Part shown: positions 12,874 through 22,150 of the stretch, one piece after another
Layout of the letters: the number at the start of each line of letters is the position of its first letter
How positions within the stretch are numbered: the first letter of the stretch is position 1
From: Teredinibacter waterburyi
GTDB lineage: Bacteria > Pseudomonadota > Gammaproteobacteria > Pseudomonadales > Cellvibrionaceae
Direction of reading: 5' to 3'
Assembly (NCBI RefSeq): GCF_001922985.1
Contig: NZ_MRUH01000169.1
Coordinates: forward strand, 102,265-166,264
DNA length: 64,000 nt
The notes under the pieces: model-generated
Told to the model about the DNA's origin: nothing
Database searches by the model: none
The model's input: the letters and a program-made list of their open reading frames with translations, nothing else
Made by a program: the position numbers and the translations under genes

Positions 12874-12971
12874 CTGAATTAAAGATACGTTGATTTTTAA
12901 ATAAACGTGATTTTTGCGTTTGACGCACTGAGCGTTAAGCGCAAATTTAATCGGCAGCAACTGGAATGATT

Positions 12972-13598
12972 ATGGCAAACCCGTTAGAGAAAACGCAGTA
13001 CGGTAAAGATGATTTTGAAGTGGAAGACGATAAAATTGTCTACGATGGATTCTTCAAGATGTACCACTTACGTCTCAAACACAAAACCTTTGCTGGCGGG
13101 TGGCTGGGGCCTATTTCGCGCGAGTTATTTCATCGCGGCGAAGCAGCCGCAGCTATTGTCTATGACCGTAAACAGGATCTCGTTGGATTGATCGAGCAAT
13201 TTCGCATCGGAGCTCTGGATTCTCCCTACGGCCCTTGGTGCCTGGAAACCGTTGCGGGAATGATGGAGCCGGGTGAGAGCGGCGATGGTTTAATCGCTCG
13301 CGAGCTGGAAGAGGAGGCCGGTATTGTTGGCGCTGAGTTGGTGTATATCACCAGCTATTATTCATCGCCGGGTGGTTGTAACGAAAAGATTCACCTATAT
13401 TGTGCATTATGCGACCTAACCGACGCGGGTGGTCACTTTGGTTTGGCGGAAGAGCATGAAGACATCCGCTTTTCTGTCCATCCCGCCGAAGAGGTGTTCG
13501 CAACCATGTACAGCAATCGCACCAATAATGCGGCAACCCTTTTGGGTTTGCAGTGGCTGCAATTAAATCGGTCGCGCCTGCGTGAGCAGTCGCTTTGA
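12972..13598 (+). CDS. nudF: ADP-ribose pyrophosphatase (Nudix)
   Basis: 208 aa from the ATG at 12972, preferred over the ATG at 12966 because TGGA lies six bases upstream of the later one. The enzyme hydrolyses ADP-ribose to AMP and ribose 5-phosphate. The Nudix box is intact (from GMMEPGESGDG to RELEEEAGIVG, about residues 98-120). Length and N-terminal region match NudF. It heads the conserved series nudF-yqiB-cpdA-yqiA-parE known from E. coli, here with yqiB 15 bases downstream. Confidence 0.93.
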   Translation: MANPLEKTQYGKDDFEVEDDKIVYDGFFKMYHLRLKHKTFAGGWLGPISRELFHRGEAAAAIVYDRKQDLVGLIEQFRIGALDSPYGPWCLETVAGMMEPGESGDGLIARELEEEAGIVGAELVYITSYYSSPGGCNEKIHLYCALCDLTDAGGHFGLAEEHEDIRFSVHPAEEVFATMYSNRTNNAATLLGLQWLQLNRSRLREQSL

Positions 13599-13613
13599 GG
13601 TATCAAAAAAGCG

Positions 13614-14180
13614 ATGGTGGATTCATCTAAGCCAGACGGTAGGTCTGAGCGCGTCGAGAAGCACAGTTCTGCAAGCGCGCCGGCAGTGGAAGCAGCGTTC
13701 GCGCCTATGCCCACTCCGACTAAACTAACCCCCAAAAAAAATATCTCTGTCGATATTAAAAGTCACCATGCTCAATGCGAGCTGAACTTTCATCGCATGC
13801 TTACGCTGATGCCAAAGTGGGATGAAGGTGCTCGCGATTGGTCTTTTGCCCTGGGGGCTGGCGGCTTGTTCGTGGTACAGCTTACTGTGCTGGATGCTGC
13901 GCCCTATACGACAACCGTTGAGGTTGTGCAGCGGCAGCAAGGTTTACAGCCACCGAGATTAGTGGTGCGGTTATATCACGATGCCAATATGGCCGAAATC
14001 GTGTCTTGGGATAGGCATCGGAACTGGCGTCCTCAGTACGAGTATCCCAACCCGCAGATGTACCACGCCGACGAAAAACTAGAGTTGAATCGCTTCCTTG
14101 GCGAGTGGTTGGAATTTTGTCACAAGCAGGGTTATGCACAGCCATACAATTGTGAAGTGGTTCGCGTAACCAAGAAATAG
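13614..14180 (+). CDS. yqiB: DUF1249 protein, YqiB
   Basis: 188 aa. The core from about residue 45 onward (HHAQCELNFHRMLTLMP, then beta-rich stretches and YHDANMAEIVSWDRHRNWRPQYEYPN) matches the YqiB/DUF1249 family, whose function is unknown. The first 40 residues are Ser/Ala/Pro-rich and longer than in E. coli YqiB (140 aa), so the true start may be further in, for example in-frame near the IDVKS-like stretch. The gene follows nudF by 15 bases and precedes cpdA, the conserved position. Confidence 0.88.
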   Translation: MVDSSKPDGRSERVEKHSSASAPAVEAAFAPMPTPTKLTPKKNISVDIKSHHAQCELNFHRMLTLMPKWDEGARDWSFALGAGGLFVVQLTVLDAAPYTTTVEVVQRQQGLQPPRLVVRLYHDANMAEIVSWDRHRNWRPQYEYPNPQMYHADEKLELNRFLGEWLEFCHKQGYAQPYNCEVVRVTKK

Positions 14181-14419
14181 CCTCTACGCATTTCGGCAAA
14201 ATCGGCCCAAACTATTGTCTACAGATACACGGCTCTTCGATGCGGGGCTTTTAATTTATAGAACCTTCAAACGCGAATTGGAGATCATTCAACCCAGTTT
14301 TGGTCGATTCGTGAATGCTAGGTATACAAGCGACAAGAACTTAAGAGCTTAAGCCTCAACGCGCTTTCGCTGAGTATCTTAGCTAAGTATTAAGGATAAC
14401 AAGGATTGCGAGTGGCGCT

Positions 14420-15205
14420 ATGAGACCATTTAGACTTTTACAGATAACGGATTGTCACTTAGGTAGTCAGCCAGGCGAAAAGCTTTTAGGGCTAGATACA
14501 GACCAAAGCTTATACGACGTCCTGCAGCTGCTTCAGGCCAACGAGGCGCCAGATATGATCCTCGCCACTGGAGATATCTCCAATGACGGCGGGGTTGCTT
14601 CTTACGAGCGCTTTATTCATATTATTGAACGTTACTTCCCCAACACCCCACTGGCATGGCTCCCTGGTAACCACGACGAACCCATGAATATGGATCAGGT
14701 GGCGCGCTTACCGATAGAAGCTCACTGTGTGCGTGGTGGCTGGAATATGATATTTCTCGATTCGCGTATACCAATGGAAGAAGGTGGCGACTTGCCTCCT
14801 AATGAATTGGAACGCTTGGACAAGCAGCTCGCGGCCTATCCGCGCTTACCTGCGATGGTGTTTCTGCATCACCAGCCGGTACCGGTTGGCAGTGCTTGGC
14901 TTGATGGCTATGTGGTGCGCAACCATGAAGACTTTTTCAGTGTTATTGACCGCCACCCTAACGTTAAGGCTATTTGCTGGGGGCATGTCCACCAGTATCA
15001 CAACAGCCAGCGCAATGGTGTCGAGCTACTTGCTACCCCCTCAACCTGTATTCAGTTTCTACCCCACTCGGACAAATTCGCGGTGGATACAGCGATGCCT
15101 GGGTATCGTCGATTCGAGCTACATGCAAATGGCCACTTTGCCACTCAGGTAAGCCGAGTACGTCAAAAAGTCTATAAAATCGACTTCGCCTCTTCCGGCT
15201 ATTGA
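14420..15205 (+). CDS. cpdA: 3',5'-cyclic-AMP phosphodiesterase
   Basis: 261 aa. CpdA is a class III cAMP phosphodiesterase that lowers cAMP and so CRP activity. The calcineurin-like metal motifs are all present: D-x-H in QITDCHLG (residues 8-15), GDISND, GNHDE, HHQP and the final GHVH. It lies in its conserved position between yqiB and yqiA. A 239-base gap separates it from yqiB, so it probably has its own promoter, and a strong terminator follows its stop. Confidence 0.94.
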   Translation: MRPFRLLQITDCHLGSQPGEKLLGLDTDQSLYDVLQLLQANEAPDMILATGDISNDGGVASYERFIHIIERYFPNTPLAWLPGNHDEPMNMDQVARLPIEAHCVRGGWNMIFLDSRIPMEEGGDLPPNELERLDKQLAAYPRLPAMVFLHHQPVPVGSAWLDGYVVRNHEDFFSVIDRHPNVKAICWGHVHQYHNSQRNGVELLATPSTCIQFLPHSDKFAVDTAMPGYRRFELHANGHFATQVSRVRQKVYKIDFASSGY

Positions 15206-15243
15206 GTACATTTTAATTAAGCCTTATCGGGCTAACCCTTCCT

Positions 15244-15270
15244 AAAAAACCCCGCAATAGCGGGGTTTTT
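15244..15270 (+). terminator. Rho-independent terminator after cpdA
   Basis: AAAAACCCCGC and GCGGGGTTTTT arms with an AATA loop. A perfect GC stem flanked by A and T runs makes it effective in both directions. It ends the cpdA transcript. Confidence 0.95.
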
Positions 15271-15310
15271 CAATTCTGCGCGCCAATTTTATCCAATTAT
15301 TAAAAAACTG

Positions 15311-15360
15311 TTGACAGCGACCGCTCTCGAGAATAGTGTACCACCACACTAGTACACTAT
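15311..15360 (+). promoter_or_regulatory. Putative promoter with overlapping operator
   Basis: A TTGACA box at 15311-15316 lies about 18 bases before TAGTGT. That -10 position falls inside a perfect 9-base inverted repeat, ATAGTGTAC (15333-15341) and GTACACTAT (15352-15360), spaced by 10 bases. The layout fits a promoter occluded by a dimeric repressor. It drives toward the 60-codon gene at 15477. I could not match the dyad to a known regulator. Confidence 0.5.
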
Positions 15361-15476
15361 GTTGATGTGTGTTGGTGGTGCAGGGCTACTACTGAGCCCT
15401 TCATAAGGTACTTATTAATACTAACAATTTAAATCGAATGCCATTTGGCATAACTAACCTAGAAGGAATCGCAATC

Positions 15477-15659
15477 ATGTGGAAAATATTGACTACTCTA
15501 ACTATCGTCGACGTTGTTTTGTTTGTTGGTATCGCTACTGCTCCAGCCCATACTCGCGCTGTAGGCTTGGATGCCCCCAGCCCAGTTGTGGTTGAGCTTG
15601 CTGCTGAAGTTGCCGTTACTGATGTAATTGTTGAAACTAACATCAACGCAGCGCGCTGA
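15477..15659 (+). CDS. Small membrane or secreted protein, 60 aa
   Basis: 60 aa from ATG 15477, which has AGAAGGA nine bases upstream; an earlier in-frame ATG at 15438 has no ribosome binding site. Residues 3-20 are hydrophobic (ILTTLTIVDVVLFVGIA), so it is either a single-pass membrane protein or carries a signal peptide with possible cleavage near APAHT. The rest is Val/Ala/Asp/Glu-rich with no cysteine. The strong promoter-operator layout upstream argues that it is real and regulated. I do not recognise the family. It is inserted between cpdA and yqiA, which are usually adjacent. Confidence 0.6.
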   Translation: MWKILTTLTIVDVVLFVGIATAPAHTRAVGLDAPSPVVVELAAEVAVTDVIVETNINAAR

Positions 15660-15785
15660 GCGTGGTGATTATAGTAGCGGCTGCGATCGCCACTAACCGG
15701 CGAATGACAGGTACAATAGCGGGTCTCGCAGTCGCTCTAGTGTTGAGCAAATCAGTATCTTAAATACGTAATTTCGGTGAGTTTT

Positions 15786-16364
15786 ATGGCAGCACTTATT
15801 TATGTACATGGATTTCTCAGTTCACCGAAGTCAGCAAAGGCTCAAATTACCAAACGATGGCTAGCAAAAAATCGCCCAGATATCGAGTTCTATTGCCCTA
15901 GTTTAAGTGCGTATTCAGAATTGGCGCAGGCCAAACTTGAGGGATTAATAAAGACATTAGAATCCCAAACGGTGTATCTAATCGGCAGTTCGTTAGGCGG
16001 CTTCTGGTCTACCCATCTAATTGAACGATGCAGCGCAGACAAGGCTGTACTTATAAATCCAGCCGTGGCGCCACACACTCGCTTTAGTAGTTGGGTTGGC
16101 GAAACATTCCAAAGCTACTATTCCGACGACACTTACGAGCTTGATCAAACCGATATCGACAAGCTGGCAGAGTTGGATTGTGCTACATTAACGCACCCCG
16201 AAAAATACTGGTTAATGGTTCAAACTGGCGATGAAACGCTGGACTACCGCGATGCAGTGCAACGTTACCGAGCCTGTAAACAGCTAGTGGAAGAGGGCGG
16301 CGATCATAGCTTTAGCGGTTATCAAGATTGGTTGCCCGCGATCATAGAATTTTTAGAAGCCTAA
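15786..16364 (+). CDS. yqiA: YqiA-family esterase
   Basis: 192 aa from ATG 15786, with GGTGAG just upstream; a GTG three codons earlier is less likely. Alpha/beta hydrolase with the oxyanion-loop motif YVHGFLSSP at the N-terminus, nucleophile elbow GSSLGG (Ser about residue 68) and a terminal acid/histidine pair (GGDHSFSGY). E. coli YqiA has esterase activity; its natural substrate is unclear. It lies directly before parE as in E. coli. Confidence 0.92.
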   Translation: MAALIYVHGFLSSPKSAKAQITKRWLAKNRPDIEFYCPSLSAYSELAQAKLEGLIKTLESQTVYLIGSSLGGFWSTHLIERCSADKAVLINPAVAPHTRFSSWVGETFQSYYSDDTYELDQTDIDKLAELDCATLTHPEKYWLMVQTGDETLDYRDAVQRYRACKQLVEEGGDHSFSGYQDWLPAIIEFLEA

Positions 16365-16436
16365 TAACGATTAGCTTAAATCGAAATACGTCTAAACCAA
16401 AACACTCCATACCTCAACAATAAGAGCAGTAACTAG

Positions 16437-18332
<1,896 letters not shown>

Positions 18333-18417
18333 CGTTTAGCTATATCAAAGAAAGCCCAGCAATAATACTCCGGTTATCCTAAGCATTCGATATTAACAGG
18401 CTAACCGAGTATGTTTT

Positions 18418-18445
18418 TACAGGGCGGTGTATACACCGCCCTGTA
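18418..18445. terminator. Perfect 28-base palindrome, likely bidirectional terminator
   Basis: TACAGGGCGGTGTA (18418-18431) is followed directly by its exact reverse complement, TACACCGCCCTGTA. It lies between the convergent parE and luxI genes, where a shared terminator is expected. Neither side has a long U-tract, and the minus-strand side reads AAAAAC next to it. An operator or cruciform is less likely but possible. Confidence 0.55.
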
Positions 18446-18474
18446 AATTGTTTGTAACAAAACATTGGCTGATA

Positions 18475-19062
18475 TTAATGGCTCACAATATTGAGGTTAT
18501 CATTCACTTCGATCCAAAGAGCGACCGTACGCTCAACTCCAATTTGTTTCATTTTTCCTTCTCCCATACGACGAACGTTTACACCTAGCTGTCGCAATAA
18601 ACGCTCACAGGCCAAGCTTGTAACTGTGACGTAGCTTTTTACATTATTTTCTTTCGCGAAATCGTAAAAAGATCTCACCAAATCCAACGTAACGTTACCG
18701 AAATTTCCTCTTGCCTTATCAGCCGATCCTTTCTTTACTGCAAAGCGACTGATTTCCCATATCCCTTCGCGTTCTGGTGCGGTCTCGCCTTGAAGTAATT
18801 CCGGGAAAATAGATTTAAGCATGTAGTCGCCTGTAGTTGGCAGTGCACGCCAGCATCCTTTTACTTCCTGTGTTTCATCGGTAACGGCAATAAAGTGCGG
18901 GTTGAGTTCGTCAAACTGGTCGCGCTCACGGCCATTTTCTGAAGGGATTTCCCAGTCGAGTCGTTGAATAAATGTTTCGTGGCGAAGTTTTAATATGCCA
19001 TCGATGATTGAAAGGTTGTTGGCGTCGGCTGAATTTTCGGTAGTAAAGATTGTGGTGTTCAT
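18475..19062 (-). CDS. Acyl-homoserine-lactone synthase, LuxI family
   Basis: 195 aa from ATG 19062; a TTG 12 codons upstream is possible but lacks support. LuxI enzymes join S-adenosylmethionine and an acyl-ACP to make an AHL signal. Conserved residues are visible: the Arg/Phe/Trp trio near the N-terminus (LRHETF...RLDWEIP), the DQFDELNPHFIAV acidic motif, the WEISRFAV segment and the C-terminal binding region. A lux box lies 142 bases upstream, giving the usual positive feedback loop. It is separated from luxR by one unusual gene. Acyl-chain length cannot be predicted. Confidence 0.92.
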   Translation of the reverse strand: MNTTIFTTENSADANNLSIIDGILKLRHETFIQRLDWEIPSENGRERDQFDELNPHFIAVTDETQEVKGCWRALPTTGDYMLKSIFPELLQGETAPEREGIWEISRFAVKKGSADKARGNFGNVTLDLVRSFYDFAKENNVKSYVTVTSLACERLLRQLGVNVRRMGEGKMKQIGVERTVALWIEVNDNLNIVSH

Positions 19063-19203
19063 GATTGGTCTCGCTCCGTGTTTGTTTGCGAGGTCCAATC
19101 TATTTTTTAGGGGGGGTGCTGGTTAGCTGTCAGAAGTGACACTTTCGGAGTGGTGTTGAAAAATACCGTTTAAAATCAGTCGTTTACGGTCTGGTTTTTT
19201 GCG

Positions 19204-19223
19204 ACCTGCTAGATCTTGCAGGT
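19204..19223. promoter_or_regulatory. lux box upstream of luxI
   Basis: ACCTGCTAGATCTTGCAGGT, a 20-base dyad with only one mismatched pair. It closely resembles the Vibrio fischeri lux box (ACCTGTAGGATCGTACAGGT). It lies 142 bases upstream of the luxI ATG and is the expected binding site of the LuxR protein encoded at 20689. Confidence 0.85.
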
Positions 19224-19527
19224 AGTACCTAGGGGCGTGCTGGGATAGCCGTAGTGGCATATAGGAAGTGTGAATAACGGGAGTTTGTGTAGTTCGTTTT
19301 GCTGATATAGGAGAGGAGATTTACTGAAAGTAAGGCGGTAACAATAATTATTTTGTGATGCGTGACGCGGTAATTGGAGTGGCCTTCATGATGGCGAACT
19401 AAATATTGATTGCAGGTAGTGAAACGACTCCGACAATTTTAAATTTACACAGAAGTTAATAAATTTTGAAAGTCGACCGTAAGTGAATGGGTTTAACCGT
19501 GTGATGAAAATAGAGTCTGTATCTGCT

Positions 19528-19547
19528 ACCTGCAATTACTGACAGGT
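19528..19547. promoter_or_regulatory. Second lux-box-like dyad
   Basis: ACCTGCAATTACTGACAGGT has perfect ACCTG/CAGGT outer arms with a TGxCA-type interior. It sits inside a larger inverted repeat, with GTATCTGC at 19519-19526 pairing with GCAGATAC at 19550-19557. It lies 170 bases upstream of the TTG-start gene and is in position to control it. Being nested in a longer dyad, it could instead be an RNA hairpin. Confidence 0.6.
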
Positions 19548-19662
19548 AGGCAGATACCTTAAGCATTGATAAATTGTGCTTCATCACGCGAACAAAGGTT
19601 AGATGTGAATTTCGTCGTGCCGTGCACAAGCGATAATTTATTGTTGTATTACGTTCGTATAT

Positions 19663-19684
19663 AACAGCCGGTTAACCGGTTGTT
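19663..19684. repeat. 22-base near-perfect palindrome
   Basis: AACAGCCGGTTAACCGGTTGTT with one mismatched pair, core CCGGTTAACCGG. It ends 32 bases before the TTG start of the next gene and is followed by TGCTTTTCTCC. It may be an operator overlapping the promoter, or a leader hairpin. Confidence 0.45.
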
Positions 19685-19716
19685 GCTTTTCTCCTTACTA
19701 GAAGTCCGAGGCAGAG

Positions 19717-20709
19717 TTGAAGAATTTATCCTCAAACGATAAACCCGCACGCGTACTTAACAACGCCATTAATCTGGCGCTCACCAGTGCGCAAAAAAAT
19801 TCTCGTCGCGCTGGCGTTGGCTGGAGCTTAACAGACGAAAACTATAACCATCTAAATAGTGGTGGCATGATTGCAGGTGCCGATCCCCTAACATTGCCAG
19901 CGGTGATTGACCGCTACGGGGATAAGCTACATTCGCTTGTAATGACTCTTGAACCTCTGCCACGAATTATGGATGTGCAGGGTCTGACTGAAGCACTTGA
20001 ACGTTCCAGTTGCGCAATAGTTTATATCTGTTATAGAAACGATGAGATGGCTGAAGCGAGCCACTATTGGCAGGATTGGATAGGTGGTTGGCACGGCGAA
20101 GTGGTGTACCTTCCATCTAGTGCTGCTGCAATTGAATTGGCTTTGGGGCCCGCAAAGGTCATGCGTCAATTACAGCCGTGGGTAACCGCTGTGTCAGCGG
20201 CTGATATGACCGGTAATTCGATACCACTTAAAACTTTCGAGCAGGAATTTGGGTTTAGTGCACAGCTTGATGAGTTGGTAAATCAGTCTCGCGCGATTTG
20301 CTATTCAACCTCTCAGGCTGATGCTGTGTCGCTTCTGTCGGAAGATAATTATTCTGGGGAGTTGTTGGAACTTTACGAAGTAAATGATGTGCAGTCGTTT
20401 GCGGCGATACTCAAACACTGCGCCACCGAAAGGCGCTGCAGTGTTGTCGCAATAGTGGATGTACGCTTTTTGGCGGAGATGATAGAGAGTAATCTGTGTA
20501 ACGAAATTATTCATCACCTTGCCGTAGCTGACTGTGTACCAACGACGCCAGCCTCTAGTTTAAATGGGCTTACACCGCCAGTACCCCATTTGCCCTTGAG
20601 TAATTGGCAGTTGATAAATAGCTCGTCAATGGGCAATTGTACCCAATTAATTTTACGGCCAATAGAAAACGCTTTGCCGGAGGCGGCGCTAGGGCATAGC
20701 CTTAATTAG
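19717..20709 (+). CDS. Degenerate deaminase-fold protein between luxI and luxR
   Basis: 330 aa with a TTG start, supported by GAGG five bases upstream. Residues 30-110 resemble the N-terminal deaminase of RibD: a GVGW segment, then the TLEP motif (77-80), then a helix and a VYICYRND strand. The catalytic parts are missing. The expected zinc cysteine after TLEP is Leu81, and no His-Ala-Glu is seen where it should precede. It is therefore predicted to be a non-catalytic cytidine-deaminase-like fold. The rest (110-330) is unrecognised. It lies between luxI and luxR, behind a lux-box-like dyad, and its 3' end overlaps luxR convergently by 21 bases. A link to AHL signalling is inferred from position only. 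Confidence 0.6.
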   Translation: MKNLSSNDKPARVLNNAINLALTSAQKNSRRAGVGWSLTDENYNHLNSGGMIAGADPLTLPAVIDRYGDKLHSLVMTLEPLPRIMDVQGLTEALERSSCAIVYICYRNDEMAEASHYWQDWIGGWHGEVVYLPSSAAAIELALGPAKVMRQLQPWVTAVSAADMTGNSIPLKTFEQEFGFSAQLDELVNQSRAICYSTSQADAVSLLSEDNYSGELLELYEVNDVQSFAAILKHCATERRCSVVAIVDVRFLAEMIESNLCNEIIHHLAVADCVPTTPASSLNGLTPPVPHLPLSNWQLINSSSMGNCTQLILRPIENALPEAALGHSLN

Positions 20710-21429
20710 GCCATACATTATGGCTTTTGCAACGGCGTGTTGGCGGTTGGCCGCGCCGAGTTTTTTGGTTGCACCGGTAAGGTGAAAAATAGCGGTACGT
20801 TCGGAAACATTCATGATCTGCGACATTTCCCAGGCCGTTTTTCCTTCGCATGCCCAAAATAGACTTTCCTGTTCGCGAGGAGTTAAGGGATCTAAGGGGG
20901 AGCGATCGATATTTAGCTTTAGGTAGGTTTCAAATAGCGAGTAGCTAAAGTACTGAGCAAAAGGCAGCGCGTTCAATAAGCGTTGGTCGAGATCTAGCTC
21001 AACCGTGCTGGCGAGGCTAAGAATACACACTTCACCGGACGGTGCTTTTACGGGTACCGATAAGCCATCTACAAGACCGCGAGCTTTCGCGGCTTCCATT
21101 AACTGTACTCCAACCGCATCGCAGTACTTATCCATACGCATTAGGCGATTCCACGTAATGGGTACGGTATTGTCGAAGCAGTAACGAACAACTGGATCGC
21201 TTTTTTGCATATCGTTTTCAAAGTATCCCTCAGTCCAGTCAGTGGGGTAGTTTGAAATAGTGAATATTTGTGGGGCACTCAACGACGTGGCATTACAGAC
21301 ACCAAACAAATAAAACTCGAGGTCGCAAAGCTTACAGAATTTTAAGCAAATCTCTTCGATTTCGGTTGTTGTCTTGATTTGAGAAAGGGTATCGATCAGA
21401 GCGTAAAGCTCATCCATGTGAATGTTCAT
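20689..21429 (-). CDS. LuxR-family AHL-responsive regulator
   Basis: 246 aa. The N-terminal autoinducer-binding domain (about 20-165) keeps the conserved residues W-x3-Y, DPVV and a later Trp (WTEGYF, KSDPVVRY, ITWN). The C-terminal LuxR-type helix-turn-helix (about 180-240) reads PLTPREQESLFWACEGKTAWEMSQIM and onward. It should bind the AHL made by the LuxI protein and the lux boxes at 19204, 19528 and 40954. Gene order luxI - unknown - luxR, with luxR on the same strand as luxI, is reminiscent of las/ahl loci with an interposed gene. Confidence 0.92.
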   Translation of the reverse strand: MNIHMDELYALIDTLSQIKTTTEIEEICLKFCKLCDLEFYLFGVCNATSLSAPQIFTISNYPTDWTEGYFENDMQKSDPVVRYCFDNTVPITWNRLMRMDKYCDAVGVQLMEAAKARGLVDGLSVPVKAPSGEVCILSLASTVELDLDQRLLNALPFAQYFSYSLFETYLKLNIDRSPLDPLTPREQESLFWACEGKTAWEMSQIMNVSERTAIFHLTGATKKLGAANRQHAVAKAIMYGLIKAMP

Positions 21430-22150
21430 AAGCGATTACTTTCATACAGGGTTAATTAGTGGTGTTATCCTTTCCTAACTAATTTGTCGGATCTAACCTA
21501 TTTTATTGTTATTCAAGATCGGTATTGCCTTTAAGAAGACGATTCTAATAAAGATAGAGCCCAACGGTTTAGTTTGGGGTAGCCCTGCTGATACGGAAAT
21601 TAAAAAGACGCACTGGCATTTAATAACACTGAATCGCTACCGGCTTGAAGAAACTAGCACAGCCGATTAATACAATACAATAGAAAACTAACGCTAATTA
21701 AAGTATTCGGCCAAGCATATAGCTGTTGGTGCGGAGTTTACAGACAGTATTAATCAAAGTTGGCGTCTATTATCGGTAATTATCGCTTAAACTAGCAGAT
21801 ATCGGGAGCTCGTTAACGTTAATAGTGAACAATAATGCCTGATGAGTAGACTGTCCAAAATCGTGAATTTTTTAGGGCAAGAGGAATTGCGCGACAGGTT
21901 TGCGCTGATGTGGCGGATATAAGATCGTAATAGTTTGGGGAAAGATTTGCGGTAGTGGTGAGGTTTGTCCGATGGTCTTGCCCAGAAGGACAAGACCAAA
22001 CGTTGGAACTGAAGGCTTAAACATCGCACCCCGATCCTGATAGCGCTAGTGTAATTCTTAAGACTGCAAATCTAAGCGTTACAAGTATGGGCATTCGAAA
22101 TAAGAACTTTTGAATTAGTAATCGTCAACCATTAACCCCCCATCAATACT
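21430..22150. other. Non-coding region between luxR and the RiPP operon end
   Basis: About 720 AT-rich bases between the luxR start and the 3' end of the RiPP operon. It has a hairpin-capable inverted repeat at 21974-21997 (GGTCTTG and CAAGACC arms). An 80-codon minus-strand frame (21787-22029) has no family resemblance and is rejected. I see no gene, tRNA or terminator with a clear U-tract. Confidence 0.5.

Larger units (their letters stand above)
19063..19716. other. Intergenic region between luxI and deaminase-like gene
   Basis: About 650 bases between divergent genes. It contains two lux boxes and a near-perfect palindrome next to the TTG start, all listed separately. The rest is AT-rich with no convincing open frame. 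Confidence 0.7.

Noticed and set aside
19063..19098. TTG start extending luxI by 12 codons
   Set aside because: No ribosome binding site; LuxI family proteins normally start near the ATG at 19062.
21787..22029. 80-codon minus-strand frame in the luxR-RiPP gap
   Set aside because: Random-looking composition, no ribosome binding site and no family resemblance.
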